In this document: positions 1 to 8,408 of the stretch, in pieces
Layout of the letters: every line of letters begins with the position of its first letter
How positions within the stretch are numbered: position 1 is the stretch's first letter
Notes under the pieces: model-generated
What the model was told of the DNA's origin: nothing
Databases searched by the model: none
The model's input: the letters and a program-made list of their open reading frames with translations, nothing else
Position numbers and translations under genes: made by a program
Assembly: GCF_000372745.1 (NCBI RefSeq)
Contig: NZ_KB889562.1
Coordinates: forward strand, 263,321 to 327,320
Origin: Embleya scabrispora DSM 41855
Lineage (GTDB): Bacteria > Actinomycetota > Actinomycetes > Streptomycetales > Streptomycetaceae
Direction: 5' to 3'
DNA length: 64,000 bases

Positions 1-1
1 A

Positions 2-451
2 CCACCGCGGCCCACCCCCTCCCCGGTGAGCAGCGGCACCTCACCCGCCGACAGTTGCGACCTGCTCTCGCCCACCCGGGTCGAGGAGGTGCTCGCGGTC
101 GGCCCCGTGCACACCAGGCCCGCGGACGCCGGGCGTACCTGCGAATACCTCGACTCCGGAGGCCGGCGCGTACTGTCGGTCACCGTCGGGCAGTTGCCGC
201 AGGCGATGGTCGGCGGACCGCTGGACACCGCGCGCTCGACCGCCACCGGTCCCGGCCCGCACGAGGCGCTGCCCGGGATCTCGGACGCGGCGGTGCTCTA
301 CCGCGATCCCGCGCGCGGCGACGGCATCGCCTTCGCCCGCGCCCGCGGCGATCTGGTCACCTCGGTGGACATCACCATCCCGGTCGTCGATCGCGAGCGG
401 CTGGTCGCGCTGGCCCGCACCGCGGCGGCGGCGCTGGACGCGCCCGGCTGA
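2..451 (+). CDS. Probable DUF3558-type lipoprotein, 5' end cut by window edge
   Basis: The frame is open to the left edge, so the signal peptide and lipobox, if present, lie outside the window. The first visible codons are proline-rich (PPRPTPSP), like the linker that follows the lipidated cysteine in this family. The body begins with a DSCDLLSP segment and has a second cysteine in GRTCEYLD, the Cys pair expected for DUF3558 proteins, secreted actinobacterial proteins of unknown function. A GTG at position 26 could act as a start, but the Pro-rich upstream continuation argues for a longer protein. Family assignment rests on the Cys pattern and size only; the product could be another small secreted protein. 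Confidence 0.5.
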   Translation, partial: PPRPTPSPVSSGTSPADSCDLLSPTRVEEVLAVGPVHTRPADAGRTCEYLDSGGRRVLSVTVGQLPQAMVGGPLDTARSTATGPGPHEALPGISDAAVLYRDPARGDGIAFARARGDLVTSVDITIPVVDRERLVALARTAAAALDAPG

Positions 452-562
452 GCGGGCGGGTTCGGGGTAGGCACCGGCAACCTGGTGCCCGAGACGTCGT
501 CCCCGGCGCGTAGGGTCCGGGGTCAGGGCGGCGCCTGCCGCGGCCGGGAGGAGGGCTCACCC

Positions 563-1027
563 ATGACGGATCGGGATCCGCACGCCGTCGTGCTGCTCAC
601 GAACCGCATCAGCTCACGGATCAGCACGAGCGGCGGACCGGCCCTACCCCTGCGCGACGCGTTGCGCGTGTACACCGAACACGTGGACACCGGCGTCGCG
701 GCCCGCTACGCGACCGTGGTGGCCGACCTCGCGGACGCCGACGTGGCCCTGCTGCGCCTGCCCGAGGACCATCAGGGCGCCGAGTTGGACCGGATCGTGG
801 ACATCGCCGCGTCGGTGCCCACGGTCGCGGTGATCGATCTGTATCGGCCGGCCGCGGTGGCCGATCTGGTGGGCTACTGCGCCGCGTTGCTGGGCACCCG
901 GGGTGCGGACGACGAGGGTGTGCTCGATGTCGTCTTCGGCCGCTACGCGCCCGCCGGCCGGCTCGTCGACGACCTGCCCGCGGACGCGGAGCCGCTCTTC
1001 GAAATCGGACACGGCCTGTCCTACTGA
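563..1027 (+). CDS. Stand-alone GH3 C-terminal-like domain protein
   Basis: A 154-aa protein with start ATG at 563 behind a GGGAGGAGG ribosome site (546-554). An upstream in-frame ATG at 485 lacks such a site. The second half follows the C-terminal alpha/beta domain of family 3 glycoside hydrolases: ADADVALLRLPED, VPTVAVIDLY, LLGTRGADDEGVLDVVFGRYAPAGRL and the terminal FEIGHGLSY, which corresponds to the FGxGLSY motif. The N-terminal TIM barrel carrying the GH3 catalytic nucleophile is absent, and no signal peptide is seen. A glycosidase role is therefore unlikely; a sugar-binding, regulatory or relic role is possible. The upstream lipoprotein gene is on the same strand; the downstream gene is convergent. 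Confidence 0.7.
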   Translation: MTDRDPHAVVLLTNRISSRISTSGGPALPLRDALRVYTEHVDTGVAARYATVVADLADADVALLRLPEDHQGAELDRIVDIAASVPTVAVIDLYRPAAVADLVGYCAALLGTRGADDEGVLDVVFGRYAPAGRLVDDLPADAEPLFEIGHGLSY

Positions 1028-1046
1028 TCCTCGACTGTCGATAAAT

Positions 1047-1068
1047 TGACGGCCCGTCAGTGTGTTTT
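1047..1068. terminator. Short inverted repeat with T-run between convergent genes
   Basis: TGACGGCCCGTCA (1047-1059) is a perfect inverted repeat, followed by GTGTGTTTTT. It lies between the GH3-like gene and the convergent PLC-like gene, whose stop codon it overlaps. The T-run suits a terminator for plus-strand transcription. The arms also fit the TGACG-N3-CGTCA palindrome seen upstream of three genes elsewhere in the window. Confidence 0.4.
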
Positions 1069-3339
1069 TCGGGTGATGTTCAACACGTCCACCGCGCCCT
1101 TCGCGTCGCCGATGGTGGCGAAGTCGACCGCGACGAAGTTCACCTGCGCACCGCGTTCGCGTTCGCACCGACGGGTGCGATCCAGCAGGAAGGGCCGCGA
1201 GTTGACCTGGCCGGCGTCGATCCGGCTGCCGCCGGTGGAGGTGATGAAGTTGTTCAGCAGGAACAGCCGCTTGCCCACGTCGCCGCGATTGGGCGAGCAG
1301 TTCATCTCGGCCGGGCTCGCGTAGGCGTAGGGCGTCTCCATCCCGTACTTGTAGAAGTTGCGGTACCACGGGACGGGCCCGTCGGCGCGTTCGGCGAAGA
1401 CCACCAGGCGGCGGTTCTTCTCGATCATCGAGCCGAGCGTGGGCCACGGCTCGCCCGGGTCGGCCGCCGGCGTGAACAGCAGTCGCTCCAGGCCCGCCTC
1501 GCGGAACGCCCATTCGGTCTGCTGTGCGGTGATCGCGTCCTGCACGATCATGGTGACCACTTCCTGCGGGTTGCGATCCATCCACTGGCCCACCGCGCGC
1601 AGCGTCTCCACCATCGGCAACGCACCGCCCCGGCACACCGAGTGGCACAACCACAACCCGGGTCTGGCCGGCGCGACGTCGTTGACCACCCCGGCGACGA
1701 TCTTGCGCGACTCGGGATCCAGGTCCGACTCGGCGAGCCGGCCGGCCACCTCCTCGGGTGCCTCCCACGTGTACGAGTCCACCAGCAGGGCGCGCACGCC
1801 GGCGTCCAACTGGGTGACGATGTCCGCGTCCTGGAGCGGGCTGAGGAAGCGGGCCGCGGTGGAGGACATCGAGTTGTGCGTGGCCAGGTAGGCGACCTGG
1901 TCGTAGCGCCGGTTGCACAGTTCGGTCATCCCGTTGCAGCGCTTGGCGTCGGAACCGGACCCGGAGGTGGGCACCGGAACGAAGATGGTCAGCGCGATCG
2001 CCCCGACCGCGACCACCGCGGCGCCGGAGGTGAGCACCCGCCGGGTGGTGTGCCGCACCGGCGCGGCCCGCCGGTGCTTGTGCTTGTCCCACAGCGCGAC
2101 GGCGCCGAAGGTGAGGCCGCCGAACACCAGCGGCACCGCCGCCGCGGCCAGCCAGACCCCGACGATGTCGCGCGCCGCGGCCTCCTGCAGGTCGCCGGTC
2201 AACCGGACCACCGAGGGCGCCCAGCCGTCCCGGTTCTCCGAGACCACGTGCGGCAGCAGACCCCACGCGACGAGGCACCCCAGCCCGGCGAGCAGCCCGC
2301 CGCCCGCCAGGGCCAGCGCGGGCAGCCGCAGCCGGGCCGCGCCGCGCGCCGACCCGGTCCGCCACAGCACCACCAGGCCCAGCAGCGCGGTCACGCTCGC
2401 CACGCCGAGCAGCCGGCTCAGGCCGAACACCGTCATCGCGCGCAGTTGTTCGAGCTGACCCAGCTTCAGCCTGGTGTCCCGGTCGGCCTGGCTCGCCCGC
2501 AGATCCAGGGTCAGGTCCCACATGCCGCCGCCCGAGAGGCCGGTCAGGCCGAGCTGCGCCTGCCGAACCTTCTCCCCGAAGATCACCGGGACGACCGCCA
2601 CCAGCACGCCGCCCAGGTCGTCGGCGCGCAGCGAGGCGACCACCTGTCCGCGGATGGGCGCGCGCGCCTCCGCCGGCAACCGGGCCAGGATCAGGTCGGC
2701 CACCTCGGGAGCCGCGGCCGGGTCCAGGTGCAGCGCCGGCAGCGCCTCGGGCGCACGGCCCTGCGCGAGCGCGTCCAGTGCCTTGGACACGCCGTCCACC
2801 AGCGCCGGCGCGTTGTCCTCGGTCACCCGGGGCACGTCGCCGGTGAGGTCGCCGACGAACACGTCGGCGACCTTGCCCAGGTTGTTGATCACCGGCTTGA
2901 GGTCGACGGACAACCGCAGCTCGCGCTCGTCGCCGCGCAGATAGCCGACGGTGTGCCCGACCTGGTCGCGCACCATTCCACGCAGCGTGGACGGCGGCAG
3001 CACCAGGCGCAGGTTGGCGGTGACCTGGTTGGGCGGTATCGGCAGCCGGCCCAGCAGGTCGTTGGTGACCCCGGCGAGGCGGGGGTCGACCAGCACCTCG
3101 TCGTAGAGCCGGTCGTAGGCGTGCTCGCGTTCGAGCACGCCGTCGTACCAGTCGGCGGAGAGCACGGTGACCCGCGCGACCCCGAGTCCGGTGACCACCG
3201 TGATGGACAACACCACCAAAGCCGTCGTCAGGGCCCGCAACACGCGGCGCCAACGTCGCCACGCCTCGTGGACCCTGAGTCGGCGGGACACCTTGCCCAC
3301 CACGATCGGCCCGGTCGTCCGAACAGAATTAGAAACCAT
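1057..3339 (-). CDS. Multi-pass membrane protein with C-terminal PI-PLC-like phosphodiesterase domain
   Basis: A 760-aa protein if translation begins at ATG 3339; a longer frame to 3426 has Cys/Arg-rich, non-coding-looking N-terminal sequence. Hydrophobic segments lie near residues 33-55, 308-326, 340-363, 391-417 and 435-456, with a large hydrophilic region (about 60-305) after the first. The C-terminal third (about 468-760) resembles PLC-like phosphodiesterases: YLATHNSMSS (first catalytic-type His) and GLWLCHSVCRGG (second His near residue 566), then a DRNPQEVVTMIVQD strand. Topology suggests an extracytoplasmic catalytic domain acting on phosphodiester lipids or glycans. Substrate unknown. 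The fusion of a five-TM module to this domain is unusual. Confidence 0.75.
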   Translation of the reverse strand: MVSNSVRTTGPIVVGKVSRRLRVHEAWRRWRRVLRALTTALVVLSITVVTGLGVARVTVLSADWYDGVLEREHAYDRLYDEVLVDPRLAGVTNDLLGRLPIPPNQVTANLRLVLPPSTLRGMVRDQVGHTVGYLRGDERELRLSVDLKPVINNLGKVADVFVGDLTGDVPRVTEDNAPALVDGVSKALDALAQGRAPEALPALHLDPAAAPEVADLILARLPAEARAPIRGQVVASLRADDLGGVLVAVVPVIFGEKVRQAQLGLTGLSGGGMWDLTLDLRASQADRDTRLKLGQLEQLRAMTVFGLSRLLGVASVTALLGLVVLWRTGSARGAARLRLPALALAGGGLLAGLGCLVAWGLLPHVVSENRDGWAPSVVRLTGDLQEAAARDIVGVWLAAAAVPLVFGGLTFGAVALWDKHKHRRAAPVRHTTRRVLTSGAAVVAVGAIALTIFVPVPTSGSGSDAKRCNGMTELCNRRYDQVAYLATHNSMSSTAARFLSPLQDADIVTQLDAGVRALLVDSYTWEAPEEVAGRLAESDLDPESRKIVAGVVNDVAPARPGLWLCHSVCRGGALPMVETLRAVGQWMDRNPQEVVTMIVQDAITAQQTEWAFREAGLERLLFTPAADPGEPWPTLGSMIEKNRRLVVFAERADGPVPWYRNFYKYGMETPYAYASPAEMNCSPNRGDVGKRLFLLNNFITSTGGSRIDAGQVNSRPFLLDRTRRCERERGAQVNFVAVDFATIGDAKGAVDVLNITRKTH

Positions 3340-3451
3340 CACCAACCCGAAGCAAAAACATGATCGGGACGTTCCCGACCGGCACGGGCCCTTGCCTGCC
3401 CTGGCGCCGTGACCGGAAACGTCCACCGGTCACCGCGCCAGTGTGCGCCTT

Positions 3452-3916
3452 TCAGGCGCGGTTGGGGCGCAGCGTCCAAGTGACGGTCATCTCCGCGGTG
3501 GTGGTACCCGCTTCGTCGCGAATGATGACTCCGACCACGAACTCCGGGCGCTTGCCCGCGTCCAGTTCGGCGATCACCTCGGCGGCGGGGCGGCCCAGGC
3601 GGGCCTCGGCCAGCACCGGACCGCGCGCGACCTTGAGGTAGCGGATCGCGGCGTCCACCGCGAGCGGCGTCGCGCGCGGGAGCTGCTCGCCGAACGCGGC
3701 GAGCACGATCGCCCCGGAGGCGGACTCGGCGAGGGTGAACATGGCGCCCGCGTGCGGACCCCCGATGTGGTTGTGGTGTGCGGACTCGTCCGGAAGCCGC
3801 AACACGGCGCGGTCGGCGGCGAGCTCCACGAACTCCAGGCCGAGGGTGCGCACGAAGGGCACCGAGGCGCGCAGGCCCTCGGCGACGGCGTCGAAGTCGG
3901 TCGTCGATTCAGTCAT
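3452..3916 (-). CDS. DUF4442 hotdog-fold thioesterase-like protein
   Basis: A 154-aa protein with the hotdog segment HHNHIGGPHAGAMFTLAESASG, the helix-containing motif of DUF4442/PaaI-like thioesterases, followed by the expected beta strands (AAIRYLKVARGP, FVVGVIIRDEAG, EMTVTWTLRP). These proteins hydrolyse acyl-CoA or related thioesters, usually as cytoplasmic dimers or tetramers; the substrate cannot be read from sequence. The gene is divergent from a crotonase-family gene with 88 bp between starts, which suggests a shared role in CoA-ester metabolism. No Shine-Dalgarno is visible; TAGCAT lies 7 nt upstream of the ATG, so the mRNA may be leaderless. Confidence 0.82.
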   Translation of the reverse strand: MTESTTDFDAVAEGLRASVPFVRTLGLEFVELAADRAVLRLPDESAHHNHIGGPHAGAMFTLAESASGAIVLAAFGEQLPRATPLAVDAAIRYLKVARGPVLAEARLGRPAAEVIAELDAGKRPEFVVGVIIRDEAGTTTAEMTVTWTLRPNRA

Positions 3917-3923
3917 GAGCGCG

Positions 3924-3939
3924 ATGCTACCGGCAGGTA
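3924..3939 (-). promoter_or_regulatory. Leaderless-type -10 element with overlapping inverted repeat
   Basis: On the minus strand TAGCAT (3929-3924) is separated by 7 nt from the ATG at 3916, and no ribosome site lies between, the arrangement expected of a leaderless actinobacterial mRNA. TACC-N4-GGTA (3928-3939) overlaps the -10 and could be an operator. Confidence 0.4.
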
Positions 3940-3986
3940 ACTTCGCCGGGCACGGCGCCTCGCGGGCATTTCCTTCACCCTGTGAA

Positions 3987-4003
3987 TATGTTTGACTGAG
4001 TCA
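3987..4003 (+). promoter_or_regulatory. -10-like hexamer and palindrome just before the crotonase start
   Basis: TATGTT (3987-3992) is followed at once by the palindrome TGACTGAGTCA (3993-4003), which ends one base before the ATG at 4005. This would give a very short 5' leader with an operator across the transcription start. Confidence 0.4.
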
Positions 4004-4004
4004 C

Positions 4005-4811
4005 ATGAAATACGTGCGCGTCGAGCGTCCCGAACCCCGCGTCGCCATCGTCCGGCTGGATCGGCCGGACCGGCTCAACGCACTCTCCGCGACCATGGTG
4101 AGCGACCTGAAGACCGCCTTCGCCGGGCTGCACCGCGAACGCGGGCTGCGCGCGATCGTGCTGACCGGCGAGGGCCGCGGATTCTGCTCCGGCGCCGACC
4201 TCTCCGGCGACCCGGACCACGCCCCCGACGCCGAGGACCGCGGCCCGGTCGGACACGTCTACCGTTCGCAGGAACACCTGTCCGAACTGATCCTGGCCGT
4301 GCACGAATGCGAGAAGCCGGTGATCGCCGCCGTGCACGGCGCGGCCGTCGGCGGCGGCCTGGCGCTGGCGCTGGCCTGCGACCTGCGGGTCGCGGACGAG
4401 AGCACCCGCTTCGGCTCGGTGTTCATCAAGGTCGGCCTGTCCTCCGCCGACGTGGGCACCAGCTACCTGCTGCCGCGCCTGGTCGGTCCCACCCGCGCGG
4501 CCGAACTCATGCTCACCGGAAGGCACTTCGACGCCGCCGAAGCCGACGCCTACGGCCTGCTCAACGCCCGCGTGCCGACCGGCGAACACCTGCCCGCCGC
4601 ACTGGACCTGGCCCGGGCCATCGCCGCCAACAGCGAGTACGGCGTGTGGATGACCAAGAAGGGCCTGTGGTCCGGGATCGGCGCCACCTCGCTGCGCCAG
4701 CAACTCGAACTGGAGAACCGCACCCAGGTGCTCGGCACCTTCACCGGCAACATGACCGAGGCCGCCGCGGCCTTTCGCGAGCGCCGGTCCCCGACCTGGC
4801 AGGACATGTAG
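4005..4811 (+). CDS. Crotonase (enoyl-CoA hydratase/isomerase) family protein
   Basis: A 268-aa crotonase-fold protein of usual length. The CoA-binding and oxyanion-hole segments are present (GRGFCSGADL at 57-66, AAVGGGLALALACDLR around 113-128). Both catalytic glutamates of classical hydratases are replaced: the Glu144 equivalent (GGGxE) is Ala120 and the Glu164 equivalent (PEI) is Phe140. An aspartate in SSADVGTSYLLPRL matches the ADVGT motif of dienoyl-CoA isomerases, so an isomerase, hydrolase or other crotonase reaction is more likely than simple hydration. The family is cytoplasmic and trimeric or hexameric. It is divergent from the DUF4442 thioesterase. Confidence 0.85.
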   Translation: MKYVRVERPEPRVAIVRLDRPDRLNALSATMVSDLKTAFAGLHRERGLRAIVLTGEGRGFCSGADLSGDPDHAPDAEDRGPVGHVYRSQEHLSELILAVHECEKPVIAAVHGAAVGGGLALALACDLRVADESTRFGSVFIKVGLSSADVGTSYLLPRLVGPTRAAELMLTGRHFDAAEADAYGLLNARVPTGEHLPAALDLARAIAANSEYGVWMTKKGLWSGIGATSLRQQLELENRTQVLGTFTGNMTEAAAAFRERRSPTWQDM

Positions 4812-4834
4812 ACCGCCCCGCCCGCGAACGACGC

Positions 4835-5191
4835 TCAGCCGCCGGCCGGATGCCCGGGTCCCGCCCAGCGGAACCGCCGCCCGGCCGCGGCCGCGTGCTC
4901 GCCCGGATTCGCCGCGAGCCGAACCTCCTCGATCGCTCTCCCGTGCGCGTCGCGACCCGGGACCCGGGTCAGGTAGCCGGCCGCGGCCAACTCGTCCAGA
5001 TAGCCGGCGATCGACTCGGCGCTCTCCCCCGGCCGGGTGCCCAACACCCGCGGATCCGGGCGGGCACCGTCCGGCAACAACAGCAGGTACACCGCGAGGC
5101 CGCGCGCCGGCACGCTCAGCCGGGCGTCCTTCAGGAGCGCGTCGTGGCGCCCGAGCCCCGACCCGCCGTCCTCGCCCCAGATACGCCTCAT
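4835..5191 (-). CDS. Putative small winged-helix-like protein
   Basis: A 118-aa protein from ATG 5191. The middle (RHDALLKDARLSVPARGLAVYLLLL, then ESAESIAGYLDELAAAGYLTRVPGRDAHGR) reads like the helix-helix-wing of small winged-helix DNA-binding domains found in replication-initiator and MarR-like proteins. No ligand domain follows, only a polar tail. The gene lies alone between the crotonase and CoA-transferase genes, on the opposite strand from both. Long minus-strand frames running upstream into the CoA-transferase gene are antisense shadows. The DNA-binding call is tentative. Confidence 0.5.
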   Translation of the reverse strand: MRRIWGEDGGSGLGRHDALLKDARLSVPARGLAVYLLLLPDGARPDPRVLGTRPGESAESIAGYLDELAAAGYLTRVPGRDAHGRAIEEVRLAANPGEHAAAAGRRFRWAGPGHPAGG

Positions 5192-5392
5192 GGCCTCAAG
5201 TCTCGAACACGACCGCGCCCGAGAGGGCAAACCGCACAACCCCTCCACAAACGAGTGACCAATCGTTTGCCCGGGCGCCCACAGTGCGGACGCGGACACA
5301 CTCGGGCACCGGGGACCCGCTAGTTTGCCCTCCGGAACTCCTCGAACAGGTGGTTCCACCGGCTCCCCAGTCGCGAGAACCGTGAGGCTTCG

Positions 5393-6766
5393 ATGCGTAC
5401 CACCCCCGCGCAGCTCCTCGACCATGCCTGGCGCGCCCTCGGCGGCAACCCCGCCGACCGCGCGCACATCACCCTCACCGGCCCCGAGTACGCCCTCTCC
5501 TCCGCGCTGCCGGTGACCGCACTCGCCCAGGCATCGATCGGCGCCGTCGCGCTCGCCGCGCGCGAACTCGGCGCCGCCCGCGGCGGATCCTTCGCCGCAC
5601 CGGTGGTCCTGGACAGCCGCGCCGCGGCCACGGCGATCGCCAGTGACCGGCATCTGCGCCTGGCCGGCGAGCCGCTGGTGTCGATGCACCCGCTCTCGCG
5701 CTTCCATCGCAGCGCCGACGGCTGGGTGCGCCTGCACGGCAACTACCCGCACCACCGCGCCGCGGCGTTCACCGCGCTCGGCGTGGACTCGGTGGAGGCC
5801 GCGATCGACGCACTGGCCGGGCTCACCGGCGGGCAGATCGAGGAACTGCTCGCGGCCCACGGCGCGTTGGGCTTCGCCGTGCGCGAACCGAGCGAATGGG
5901 CCACGCACCCGCAAGGCGCCTCGATCGCCGCCCTGCCGCTGTTGGACCTGACCCGCACCGCGGCCGGCGACCCGTGGTGCCCCGCGCCCGACCCCGCGCC
6001 CGCCGCCGGCGTCCGGATCCTGGACCTGACCCGGGTGCTCGCCGGCCCCACCGGCACCCGCACCCTCGCCCATCTGGGCGCCGACGTCCTGCGCGTGGAC
6101 TCGCCGAACCTGCCGGAGAACCCGGGCGAGTACTGGGACAACGCGTTCGGCAAACGCTCCTCCCTGCTCGACCTGCGCGATCGCGCCGATCGTGCCCGCT
6201 TCGACGAACTGCTCGGTCAAGCGGACGTGTTGATCACCGGCTACCGCACCGACGCGATGGCCGCGCTGGGCCTGGACCAGGACACGCTCGGCGCTCGGCA
6301 CCCGGGGCTGATCACCGCCGCGTTCAACGCGTGGGGCCCCGGGCCGTGGGCGAACCGGCGCGGCTTCGACAGCCTGGTCCAAGGCGCCTGCGGAATCGCC
6401 CGGATCGAGGCGGGCGAAGCGCCGGACCCGGGCGCGCTGCCGACCCAGGCACTGGACCGGGCCACCGGATACCTGCTCGCGGCGGCCGTCCTGCGCGCGT
6501 TGACGCTGCGCCTGGCCGACCACCGGGGCAGCCGGATCGACCTCGCACTGGCCCGCACCGCCCACTGGTTGACCGGCGCCCACGCTCCCGGCGAGCCCGA
6601 GGTCGCCGAGCCGTACGACCCGACCCCGTATCTGGCCACGACCGACACGGCCGTGGGCCCGCTCACCCACGCGCTGCCGCCGTTCGAACTGCCCGGACTG
6701 CCCGCGGCATGGGCCCATCCGCCCACCCCCTGGGGCTCCGACGCACCGGTATGGCGCAGCGCCTGA
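5393..6766 (+). CDS. CoA-transferase family III (CaiB/BaiF) protein
   Basis: A 457-aa protein. Residues about 206-345 carry the family III core: VRILDLTRVLAGPTGTRTL, HLGADVLRVDSP, FGKRSSLLDL and RRGFDSLVQGACG, where Asp326 aligns with the aspartate that forms the glutamyl/aspartyl-CoA anhydride in formyl-CoA transferase. The first 200 residues are a further segment resembling a second, degenerate copy of the domain. Enzymes of this family move CoA between organic acids in the cytoplasm. With the nearby thioesterase and crotonase it suggests breakdown of an unidentified acid. The substrate is not predictable. Confidence 0.85.
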   Translation: MRTTPAQLLDHAWRALGGNPADRAHITLTGPEYALSSALPVTALAQASIGAVALAARELGAARGGSFAAPVVLDSRAAATAIASDRHLRLAGEPLVSMHPLSRFHRSADGWVRLHGNYPHHRAAAFTALGVDSVEAAIDALAGLTGGQIEELLAAHGALGFAVREPSEWATHPQGASIAALPLLDLTRTAAGDPWCPAPDPAPAAGVRILDLTRVLAGPTGTRTLAHLGADVLRVDSPNLPENPGEYWDNAFGKRSSLLDLRDRADRARFDELLGQADVLITGYRTDAMAALGLDQDTLGARHPGLITAAFNAWGPGPWANRRGFDSLVQGACGIARIEAGEAPDPGALPTQALDRATGYLLAAAVLRALTLRLADHRGSRIDLALARTAHWLTGAHAPGEPEVAEPYDPTPYLATTDTAVGPLTHALPPFELPGLPAAWAHPPTPWGSDAPVWRSA

Positions 6767-6966
6767 ACCACCGCGTCGTCACGCCTTCGGCCGGCCCCGG
6801 CGAACCTCCCGACCCACGGTCAACTCCCTTACCAGCAAACGGACTTGTCCGACCAATGCGCACGTCGCACGGGTCCCGATGTCGGTGCCGGGTGGGATGC
6901 TTGACACATGGGTTGAGCGCCACCGCGGCCGACCCGCCGCGGCTCGACGCAGAGGAGGATCCCTCG

Positions 6967-7473
6967 ATGTCCACTGTCAACACCATGATCCGGCTGACCC
7001 CCGTGAAACCCGCGACCGTGCGCCGGGCCCTGACCCGGATCGACACCAAGACCGTGCGCACCCACCCGGACGGCGTGCGGCCCGGCGCGCCCGGCATCTC
7101 GGTGCGCACGCTGGCCACTCTCCAGCGCCGGCGGCTGGTCCGACTCGGCGCCGAAGTACCGCTGCGCGGACGGAACATGGGCATCACCAGGGCCGGCCGA
7201 CAGGCGCTGATCGCGCGCGGCGCGCACCGCAAGGGCGCCTGGGCGCGGCTGCTGCGCGAGGAACTGACCTGGACCACCGCGGGCGGCGAGGTGCTGGAGA
7301 TCGCCGACATGCATCCCTACCACTGCGCGAACGCGGCCGCCTGGCTCCAGCGCAACGCGTCCGCGATCCGCGCCGACGCCGAACCGCGCCGGCGCGGCGA
7401 CGCGGTCGCCTGGATCGACCGGACGCCGCTGATGCGCGCGCTGGTCGCGGCGGTCGAAGGCGCCCTGCCGTAA
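6967..7473 (+). CDS. Conserved actinobacterial protein of unknown function
   Basis: A 168-aa protein from ATG 6967 preceded by GAGGAGGAT. The first half (residues about 35-75, ISVRTLATLQRRRLVRLG then MGITRAGRQAL) resembles a winged-helix or replication-type DNA-binding unit. The second half has IADMHPYHCANAAAWLQRNA, similar to the short MSTRHLxNTIRxLERR-type motif of small phage-associated actinobacterial proteins. No catalytic motif is apparent. It is transcribed alone and closed by a strong hairpin. Function unknown; a nucleic-acid-binding role is an inference. Confidence 0.6.
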   Translation: MSTVNTMIRLTPVKPATVRRALTRIDTKTVRTHPDGVRPGAPGISVRTLATLQRRRLVRLGAEVPLRGRNMGITRAGRQALIARGAHRKGAWARLLREELTWTTAGGEVLEIADMHPYHCANAAAWLQRNASAIRADAEPRRRGDAVAWIDRTPLMRALVAAVEGALP

Positions 7474-7480
7474 GGCGCGT

Positions 7481-7527
7481 CGAGTCCGGCGTTCGTCCAC
7501 CGAACCGGTGGTCGAGCGCCGGACTCG
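7481..7527. terminator. Hairpin between convergent genes
   Basis: An 11-bp perfect stem (CGAGTCCGGCG, 7481-7491, with CGCCGGACTCG, 7517-7527) and an inner CCACCG/CGGTGG stem, between genes ending at 7473 (+) and 7540 (-). It contains the core GTCCGGCGTTCG shared with other terminators here. Confidence 0.75.
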
Positions 7528-7539
7528 GGCCGGCGCCGC

Positions 7540-8220
7540 CTAAGCCTTGCGGCCGACCGCGGTGTAGATCCACGACGGCGCCGGCCGCTCGGGCGACAGG
7601 TCCGCGTCCTCTTCCGGACGCCACAACGGCGCCTGGACCAGGCCGGGTTCGACCAGTTCCACGCCGGTCAGGAAGGACGCGATCTCGGCGTACGGGCGCG
7701 GCAGCATGAACTCGGCGTCGTCGTTGATCTCCAGCACCCGCTCTGCGGAGATCGGCGGCAGGAAGTCCGACGTGGTGTGCGAGGCGATCAGCAGGCTGCC
7801 CGAAGGCACCGCCTCCAGCAGCCGGTTCACCACGCCCGCCGGGTCCTCGGCGGCCGAGACGTAGTGCAGGATCGCCACCGGCATCAGCGCGCGGGCGTGC
7901 GCGAGCACGATCGGATCGTTGTCCACGTAGGCCACCCGGGCCGACGGAACGATCTCCTGGGCGACCTCGTGCGTGTTGCCGGGAGCCGGGATCCCGGTCC
8001 CGATGTCGAGGAACCGGTCGATGCCCTGCTCCGCCGCGTACCGCACCGCGCGCCCGAGAAAGGCCCGGTTGTCCCGCGCGGTGACCGAGGTCTGCGGGGC
8101 GACCTCGATGAACCGTTCCGCCGGATAGTTGGTCTTGCCGCCGATGTGGTAGTCGTACACACGGGCGGGATGGGGACGACTGACGTCGATCCCGGTGGGT
8201 GCCCAGTCCTGCCCGGACAA
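7540..8220 (-). CDS. SAM-dependent methyltransferase, DUF574 family
   Basis: A 226-aa protein. The start is placed at TTG 8220 because GAGGGG lies 8 nt upstream and the product then begins LSGQDWAPTGID, matching the usual N-terminus of the family. Signature stretches: RVYDYHIGGKTNYPAE, FLDIGTGIP (SAM-binding loop), VAYVDNDPIVLAHARAL and the C-terminal RPEEDADLSPERPAPSWIYTAVGRK. DUF574 proteins are abundant in Streptomyces with unknown substrates. It is divergent from a STAS-domain gene, about 190 bp between starts. Confidence 0.88.
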   Translation of the reverse strand: MSGQDWAPTGIDVSRPHPARVYDYHIGGKTNYPAERFIEVAPQTSVTARDNRAFLGRAVRYAAEQGIDRFLDIGTGIPAPGNTHEVAQEIVPSARVAYVDNDPIVLAHARALMPVAILHYVSAAEDPAGVVNRLLEAVPSGSLLIASHTTSDFLPPISAERVLEINDDAEFMLPRPYAEIASFLTGVELVEPGLVQAPLWRPEEDADLSPERPAPSWIYTAVGRKA

Positions 8221-8408
8221 CGTGTCATCCCCTCGAAGTCGGTGCGGCGCCGGCCTACGACACGCCAAACAGCCCGTTCGACAAGGGACTTGCCACGCCT
8301 TGCACCCCCACCGGGAAACCCTCGACGACCTCCCGGCAAACCCGGGTGATGAGTTTTGTCCGCGACAGCGGTCATAACCGGGTACAGCGTCGTCACAGGA
8401 GGTCGTCG

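Noticed and set aside
644-3363. Very long open frames on both strands across the PLC-like gene (plus frame 1060-3363, minus frame 644-3262).
   Set aside because: Arg/Gly/His-rich products without family resemblance; they are GC-bias shadows of the real minus-strand gene.
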